DNA of 18,388 bases from UBA7672 sp031419455 (GTDB lineage: Bacteria > Pseudomonadota > Alphaproteobacteria > Caulobacterales > Hyphomonadaceae), in NCBI GenBank assembly GCA_031419455.1, contig JANOKS010000114.1, positions 1 to 18,388 on the forward strand, given 5' to 3'. A program made the translations under genes and the position numbers. The notes below the pieces were generated by a model. The model saw only the letters and a program-made list of their open reading frames with translations, did no database searches and was not told the DNA's origin. Shown in pieces: positions 14,098 to 18,388 of the stretch (its first letter is position 1; each line of letters begins with the position of its first letter).

Positions 14098-16284
14098 ATG
14101 AAACGCTTGGGAGCATTGCTCGGTGGCGCAGCGCTACTGGTGCTGGCTGCGTGCGGAGGGGAAGCGACCGCCCCGCTGCCGGCCATCACGGCCGCCGAGG
14201 TGAACGGCGCCGCGATCATTGCGGCCGACCAGCGTCCGGACATCTGGATCAGCCACGGCCGCACCTATTCCGAACAGCGTTTCTCGCCGCTGAAACAGAT
14301 CAACGCCACGACCGTGAAAGACGTCGGCCTCGCCTGGTCAGCCACGCTGGATTCGAACCGCGGCATGGAATCGACGCCCATCGTGGTCGATGGCGTGATG
14401 TACGTCACCTCGGCCTGGTCGATCGTCTACGCCTACGACGCAAAGACGGGCGAGCGCCTGTGGAAATACGATCCGGAAGTCGACAAGGCGCGGGGCGTCT
14501 CCGCCTGCTGCGATGTCGTGAACCGCGGCGTCGCCATCTGGGAGGGCAAGGTCTTCGTCGGCACGATCGATGGACGTCTCATCGCGCTCGACGCATCGCG
14601 CACCGAGGGCGTGGTCGATGGCCTCAAGACGCCGCTCTGGCAGGAAGTCACCGTCGACCAGTCGAAGCCCTACACCATCACCGGCGCGCCGCGCGTGATC
14701 GACGGCAAGGTCATCATCGGCAATGGCGGCGCCGAGCTTGGCGTGCGCGGTTATATCTCCGCCTACAACGCTGCCGACGGCAAACTCGCCTGGCGATTCT
14801 ACACCACTCCCAATCCCGGCAAGCAGCCGGACGGCGCCGCCTCCGACAAGGTGTTCGCCGAAAAGGCCAACGCCACCTGGGGCGACAAGGGCGACTGGGT
14901 CGAGGCCGGCGGCGGCGGCACGGCGTGGGACTCGATGGCCTACGATCCCGACCTCGGCATCCTCTATGTCGGCATCGGCAATGGCAGCCCGTGGAACCAG
15001 CGCCTGCGTGATCCGGATGCGAAGGACAACCTGTTCCTGTCCTCGATCCTCGCGCTCAAGGCCGACACCGGCGACTATGTCTGGCACTACCAGACCACGC
15101 CCGGCGAGACATGGGACTACACCGCGACGCAGCACATCATCCTGGCCGACATCAAGATCGGCGATGCGACACGTAAAGTGGCGATGCAGGCGCCGAAGAA
15201 CGGCTTCTTCTACGTGCTCGACCGTGCGACGGGCGAGCTGATCTCCGCCGACAAATACCAGGACAACGTCAACTGGGCCTCCAGCGTCGACCTCAAGACC
15301 GGCCGTCCGGTCGAAGCGCCGGAAGCGCGTTATCTCGACACGCCGTTCATGGCGATCCCCGGCCCCCTGGGCAGCCACAACTGGCACCCGATGGCGTTCA
15401 GCCCCGACACCGGCCTCGTCTACATTCCGGCGCAAACCATCCCGCAGCTGTTCGCAGACCAGGCCGACTTTGCCTACCGCCCCGGCTTCTGGAACACCGG
15501 CATCGAATTCGCCGGCGCACCCGGCCCCGCGCCGACGCTGAACGAGCGTCTCGCAGGACGCGCAGCTCTCAAAGGCCAACTGGTGGCCTGGGATCCGGTC
15601 GCCAAGAAGGCGCGCTGGACCGTCGATTACGCTACGCCCTGGAACGGCGGCGTTCTCGCCACCGGCGGCGGCCTGGTCTTTCAGGGCGGCCTCGACGGCA
15701 AGTTCCGCGCCTATGACGCCGCGAAGGGCGGGGCCGCGCTGTGGGAGACGGACGGCCAGTACCCGGTCATGTCCGGCCCGATCAGCTACGAGATCGCTGG
15801 CGAGCAATACATCGCCGTCACAGCCGGCTGGGGCACCGCGGGGCCGCTCACAGGCGGCGGCAATGCGATTCCCATGATCGGCTCGCCGGAGATGGGCCGC
15901 GTGCTCGTCTACAAGATCGGCGGCAAGGCCGCGCTTGAAGCCTATGCGCCCTACGAGGTCGAGAAGGTCGCCGCGACCGAAGACTTCGGAAACGCGGCCG
16001 TGATCGAGCATGGCCGCGTACTTTACGACCGCAACTGCATGGTCTGCCATGGGGGACTGGTCGTCTCCAGCGGCGTGGTCACCGATCTGCGCTGGTCCAA
16101 GGCGCCGGCGACGAAAGACGGATTCGCCGACATCGTGATGGAGGGCCTCTACGCCTCCGCCGGCATGGCGAGCTTCGCGAACACACTGAACGCCGCCGAC
16201 GCTGAAGCGATCCGCGCCTACATCGTCAACCGCGCCAACGAGGACGAGGCTGCGATCAAGGCGGCGGAGGCGCCGCCGAACTAG
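14098..16284 (+). CDS. PQQ-dependent alcohol dehydrogenase with C-terminal heme c domain, predicted lipoprotein
   Basis: A 728-residue quinohemoprotein. It has a lipoprotein signal with lipobox LAAC (Cys19) and an eight-bladed propeller that binds PQQ and Ca2+. Visible signatures are the vicinal disulfide Cys137-Cys138 in ACCDVVNRG, VGTIDGRLIALD (154-165), the Ca-site region NGSPWN (295-300), GETWDYT (336-342) with Asp340 as the likely catalytic base, and tryptophan-docking-type repeats (for example YDAKTGERLWKYD, AADGKLAWRFYT, DADTG-type ADTGDYVWHY). The C-terminal domain has heme motif CMVCH (647-651) and Met690 as the likely sixth ligand. It oxidises alcohols in the periplasm and passes electrons to cytochrome c or the chain. 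GAGGGAGG lies 5 nt before the ATG. PQQ synthesis genes are not in the window. Substrate cannot be read from the sequence. Confidence 0.95.
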   Translation: MKRLGALLGGAALLVLAACGGEATAPLPAITAAEVNGAAIIAADQRPDIWISHGRTYSEQRFSPLKQINATTVKDVGLAWSATLDSNRGMESTPIVVDGVMYVTSAWSIVYAYDAKTGERLWKYDPEVDKARGVSACCDVVNRGVAIWEGKVFVGTIDGRLIALDASRTEGVVDGLKTPLWQEVTVDQSKPYTITGAPRVIDGKVIIGNGGAELGVRGYISAYNAADGKLAWRFYTTPNPGKQPDGAASDKVFAEKANATWGDKGDWVEAGGGGTAWDSMAYDPDLGILYVGIGNGSPWNQRLRDPDAKDNLFLSSILALKADTGDYVWHYQTTPGETWDYTATQHIILADIKIGDATRKVAMQAPKNGFFYVLDRATGELISADKYQDNVNWASSVDLKTGRPVEAPEARYLDTPFMAIPGPLGSHNWHPMAFSPDTGLVYIPAQTIPQLFADQADFAYRPGFWNTGIEFAGAPGPAPTLNERLAGRAALKGQLVAWDPVAKKARWTVDYATPWNGGVLATGGGLVFQGGLDGKFRAYDAAKGGAALWETDGQYPVMSGPISYEIAGEQYIAVTAGWGTAGPLTGGGNAIPMIGSPEMGRVLVYKIGGKAALEAYAPYEVEKVAATEDFGNAAVIEHGRVLYDRNCMVCHGGLVVSSGVVTDLRWSKAPATKDGFADIVMEGLYASAGMASFANTLNAADAEAIRAYIVNRANEDEAAIKAAEAPPN

Positions 16285-16291
16285 ACGACGA

Positions 16292-16320
16292 CGCCGGCTA
16301 TCCGCTTTGGGTGGCCGGCG
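16292..16320 (+). terminator. Candidate terminator after the PQQ alcohol dehydrogenase
   Basis: CGCCGGC (16292-16298) and GCCGGCG (16314-16320) pair perfectly, with CC/GG (16302-16303 and 16309-16310) pairing inside around a short loop. It lies 7 bp after the stop codon. Downstream there is only a weak T stretch (AGTTTGCCGTTCT), so it may be a weak terminator or a bidirectional barrier for the convergent Tad genes. Confidence 0.45.
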
Positions 16321-16342
16321 AGTTTGCCGTTCTCAGGCAGTC

Positions 16343-16765
16343 TTAGCTCGCCTGCGGGAAGCTGACATCGCTCTCGAACGAGACTTCAATCTCCGGCAGA
16401 AGAATCGGGCGCATCGTGTGCACATAGGTGGCCTGCGCTCGCGCTAGCACGATCTCCGAACCGGTTTGCTTCGAGTAGGCCACATTGACATCCGCCTCAA
16501 CGCCCATCGCGGTGAGGTTTCCATCGACCAGCTCCTGAAATCCTGCCTGGTCAATCGCCGGCGTGATCATCGCGGTGCGTGCGGCTTTCTCGATGGCCCA
16601 CTGCACTGACGAACCCTTGTGCAGGGCGATGCTCACCTCCATGCCGCCGATTGCCAGCATCAGGAACAGAGGCGCGACCATCGCGAATTCGACCGCGGCC
16701 GCGCCGCGCGTCTCCCGCCCGAGGCGGTCAGCGAACGCGAACAGCTTCGGAGATGACATATTCAT
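16343..16765 (-). CDS. TadE/TadF-like pseudopilin, 140 residues
   Basis: The protein begins MNMSSPKLFAFADRL, then RGAAAVEFAMVAPLFLMLAIGG, where the Gly before AAAVEF (residue 21) and the Glu five residues later (position 26) match the prepilin-peptidase site of Tad pseudopilins. One membrane helix (about 26-47) follows; the rest (50-140) is a periplasmic domain with no cysteines, ending VSFESDVSFPQAS. The family acts in assembly of Flp/Tad pili. Two ATGs, 16765 and 16759, are possible; a GAGA element 7 nt from the second weakly favours it. The reading frame overlaps the preceding TadE-like gene by 38 bp (32 bp from the second ATG), so the two are translated together. Confidence 0.85.
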   Translation of the reverse strand: MNMSSPKLFAFADRLGRETRGAAAVEFAMVAPLFLMLAIGGMEVSIALHKGSSVQWAIEKAARTAMITPAIDQAGFQELVDGNLTAMGVEADVNVAYSKQTGSEIVLARAQATYVHTMRPILLPEIEVSFESDVSFPQAS

Positions 16766-17165
16766 TCTCAAGCAAGACCCCCGTGTATGTGAGTCGGGCG
16801 GATACGATGTTGTAAGCGACCGGCAGCGACCCGTCCGCACAGTTCACGGTGCACAAGTTCACCACCTCGGCGCAGTAGCAGGTCTTCACGATCGACAGCT
16901 CCGTGTTCGGCGGCATGGATGTCCATGAGCGCTTCACGGTGGCCAGGGCTTGATTGGTGTCGGCGCCCCCCGCCATGAAGTACTGGGCGCCTGCCTGGAT
17001 CGACGATGTCGTGTCCATCCGGTTGTAGACCAGCATGCCAATATCGGTCGCCCCCACGATGAGGATGACGATGACCGGAGCTGCGATCGCGAACTCGATG
17101 GCCGCTAGGCCTTTCCGGTCGCGCAGCAAATGGCGCAGAGGCAGGCGCTTCAAAATCTTCAACAT
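16728..17165 (-). CDS. tadE: TadE-like pilus pseudopilin with four cysteines
   Basis: From ATG 17165 the protein has 145 residues. A basic N-terminus (MLKILKRLPLRHLLRDRK) precedes GLAAIEFAIAAPVIVILIVG, with Gly19 and Glu24 forming the prepilin-peptidase recognition site and a single membrane helix of about 22-44. The C-terminal region carries CYC (96-98) and Cys105, Cys109, which probably form two disulfides in the periplasm, and a final YNIVSARLTYTGVL strand. The start is 5 bp after the TadG-like stop (17171); GGAG within the end of that gene acts as the ribosome binding site, 8 nt upstream. The upstream frame out to 17780 is a shadow of the TadG-like gene. Role in Tad pilus assembly is inferred from family. 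Confidence 0.88.
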   Translation of the reverse strand: MLKILKRLPLRHLLRDRKGLAAIEFAIAAPVIVILIVGATDIGMLVYNRMDTTSSIQAGAQYFMAGGADTNQALATVKRSWTSMPPNTELSIVKTCYCAEVVNLCTVNCADGSLPVAYNIVSARLTYTGVLLENEYVISEAVRVR

Positions 17166-17170
17166 CTGGC

Positions 17171-18388
17171 TCACTCCGACATGCGCACTGAGCCGGGCAC
17201 CTGCGCCCATTTCAGTCCGTATCCTTCGCAGTCCGTCGAGATATGCATGTTGCCGACAAGTTCGATGGTCGAGCCGACGAGTTGCATACAGCCGCCGTCT
17301 CCCGAGAAGTTTCCGTTGAACACGAGGCGCGAAGCGGGCGTGTAGATCGCGCCAGTTATCTTCGAGTTCGCCGTGCCGTTGAAGCGGTGCTCCACCGAGG
17401 TGTCGTCGCGGTCGCCCATGAGGGCGATGCCTTGGTAGGTTCCGGTCTTGGGCGCCGCGATGTCGATCGTGGCGGTGCCGTTGAAGCGCGCCCTGGCCCC
17501 GCCAGTGAAGAAGAACGTCACATCGTCGCCGGTCACCAGCGTGGAGGCGTTGATTCGGAAATCGCCGCCATCCACTACGTAGACGCCGGGCGCAAAATGA
17601 TAGTTGCCGGAAAGACTGAGCCCGCCGCAGAAGCGCTTCACGCCGCCGGCGCCCGCCGTCACGTTGACCGTGCCGGAGCCCTTGCTCACGTTGGAGCAGG
17701 GCACGCCTGTGAGGTTCGGCTCCGGCACGCCAGCATAGGGATCGGGCGCACGGGCCATGTTCTGGCGCGGGGCAGGGCAATCGGTCAGCGTCAGGTCCGT
17801 TCCGCCAACCTTCACCACAACGCCGCCCACCGCATTCACGCAGTCGGTCAGCAGGCCGCCGCTGCCCGACAGGAGCACGGCGTCAGCAGCGATCGAGTTC
17901 GACATGACTTCGCACGAGAGCAGCGTGACGTCGGCGCTGCCGGTAATAGTCAGTGCGGCCGGATCATCAATGTCGAGCGCGAGAAGGCAGGCGTTGGACG
18001 GGGTATCGTAAGCAGCCACGGCGCGAACGTCGCCGCGCTCTTCTTCATTGTTGAAGATGCCGGAGAAGAAGCGCGGCACTTCGAAGTTGATCGTCACTTC
18101 CATCGCACGCGCGTTCTGGTTCGGCCCTGACGCCGGAGGCGTCACGGCGGCGACAATCGACTTCGGGTCATCAAAACCCAGCAATGCAGCTTCGGCCAGG
18201 GCGACCGAGATCGCGGCATCCTTGCTGTCGCCATTGCGCAGCGCAACCGCGCCGGCATAGGCGGACACATCAGCCGCCTTTTGCGCCGATTTCTCGAGAT
18301 AGAACCAGTATCCGGTCTCTGCGCTCAAGCCGCACACCCCCACAAGGGCAGGGGCTGCGAGCGCCATGACGATCGCCATGTTGGCGCG
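17171..18388 (-). CDS. tadG: TadG-like pilus assembly protein, 5' end outside the window
   Basis: The frame is open to the right edge (18380-18388 continue it as RAN before the Met at 18379), so the start lies outside. The visible 402 residues begin with a hydrophobic TadG-type segment AIVMALAAPALVGVCGLS, then TGYWFYLEKSAQKAADVSAYAGAVAL, a pattern of the TadG N-terminal region. The rest is a periplasmic domain of short beta-strand repeats, e.g. ALTITGSADVTLLSCEV, GGVVVKVGGTDLTLTDC, GDFRINASTLVTGDDVTFFF, ATIDIAAPKTGTYQGIALMGDRD, GAIYTPASRLVFNGN and STIELVGNMHISTDC, which suggests a beta-helix fold. Regularly placed cysteines may form disulfides. There is no von Willebrand A domain in the visible part. 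It is first of the three visible Tad genes, 5 bp before TadE. Confidence 0.85.
   Translation of the reverse strand, partial: RANMAIVMALAAPALVGVCGLSAETGYWFYLEKSAQKAADVSAYAGAVALRNGDSKDAAISVALAEAALLGFDDPKSIVAAVTPPASGPNQNARAMEVTINFEVPRFFSGIFNNEEERGDVRAVAAYDTPSNACLLALDIDDPAALTITGSADVTLLSCEVMSNSIAADAVLLSGSGGLLTDCVNAVGGVVVKVGGTDLTLTDCPAPRQNMARAPDPYAGVPEPNLTGVPCSNVSKGSGTVNVTAGAGGVKRFCGGLSLSGNYHFAPGVYVVDGGDFRINASTLVTGDDVTFFFTGGARARFNGTATIDIAAPKTGTYQGIALMGDRDDTSVEHRFNGTANSKITGAIYTPASRLVFNGNFSGDGGCMQLVGSTIELVGNMHISTDCEGYGLKWAQVPGSVRMSE

Noticed and set aside
14338..16050. A 570-residue open frame on the minus strand opposite the PQQ dehydrogenase
   Set aside because: It lies wholly antisense to a gene with unmistakable motifs; long antisense frames are common in high-GC DNA and its protein has no recognisable domain.
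1..18388. CRISPR arrays, transposases, integrases, rRNA, CtrA-type TTAA-N7-TTAA sites
   Set aside because: Scanned for and not seen; isolated TTAA motifs do not occur at the required spacing.

Overview
The window is high-GC DNA (about 65-70% in most genes by hand count) carrying dense, short-spaced genes of an alphaproteobacterium. The best clues are a heme-synthesis cluster hemC-hemD followed by a bacterial mitofilin (Mic60-like) gene, a divergent tsaD beside hemC, Tad-type pilus minor pseudopilins, and many lipoprotein and periplasmic genes like those of Caulobacterales/Hyphomonadales-type bacteria. The exact genus cannot be read from the sequence.

Left end (1-1630): the 3' end of a TonB C-terminal-domain protein in DNA of noticeably lower GC, a tRNA-Thr(CGT) on the minus strand, and a lipoprotein with a methyltransferase fold (COG4798-like). 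Heme and translation block (1799-6085): hemC, hemD and the mitofilin-like membrane protein run leftwards as one likely operon. tsaD, for the tRNA t6A modification, runs rightwards from a 42-bp divergent gap.

Respiration and envelope block (6101-9249): a leftward run of three genes encodes a two-domain inhibitor lipoprotein (MliC-like lysozyme inhibitor plus I42/chagasin-like protease inhibitor), a c-type heme lipoprotein of the DUF3365/Tll0287 type, and a di-iron alternative oxidase. A small four-helix membrane protein and a small Cys-rich lipoprotein follow, meeting tail to tail.

Rightward block (9473-16284): a DUF350 membrane protein, a membrane-anchored trypsin-like serine protease coupled by a 1-nt overlap to pyrF, a membrane hybrid histidine kinase with almost no sensor domain, a LuxR-type HTH fused to a VOC/glyoxalase domain with a strong internal ribosome binding site, and a PQQ- and heme-containing alcohol dehydrogenase. 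Right end (16343-18388): three leftward Tad pilus genes, TadG-like (cut by the window edge), TadE-like and a second TadE/F-like gene, nearly contiguous or overlapping.

No CRISPR array, transposase, integrase or rRNA was seen, and no intergenic stretch exceeds about 225 bases. The points most worth a second look are the dual-inhibitor lipoprotein and its linkage to a heme lipoprotein and alternative oxidase, the HTH-VOC fusion with its internal start, the exported methyltransferase fold, and the mitofilin gene inside the heme operon.
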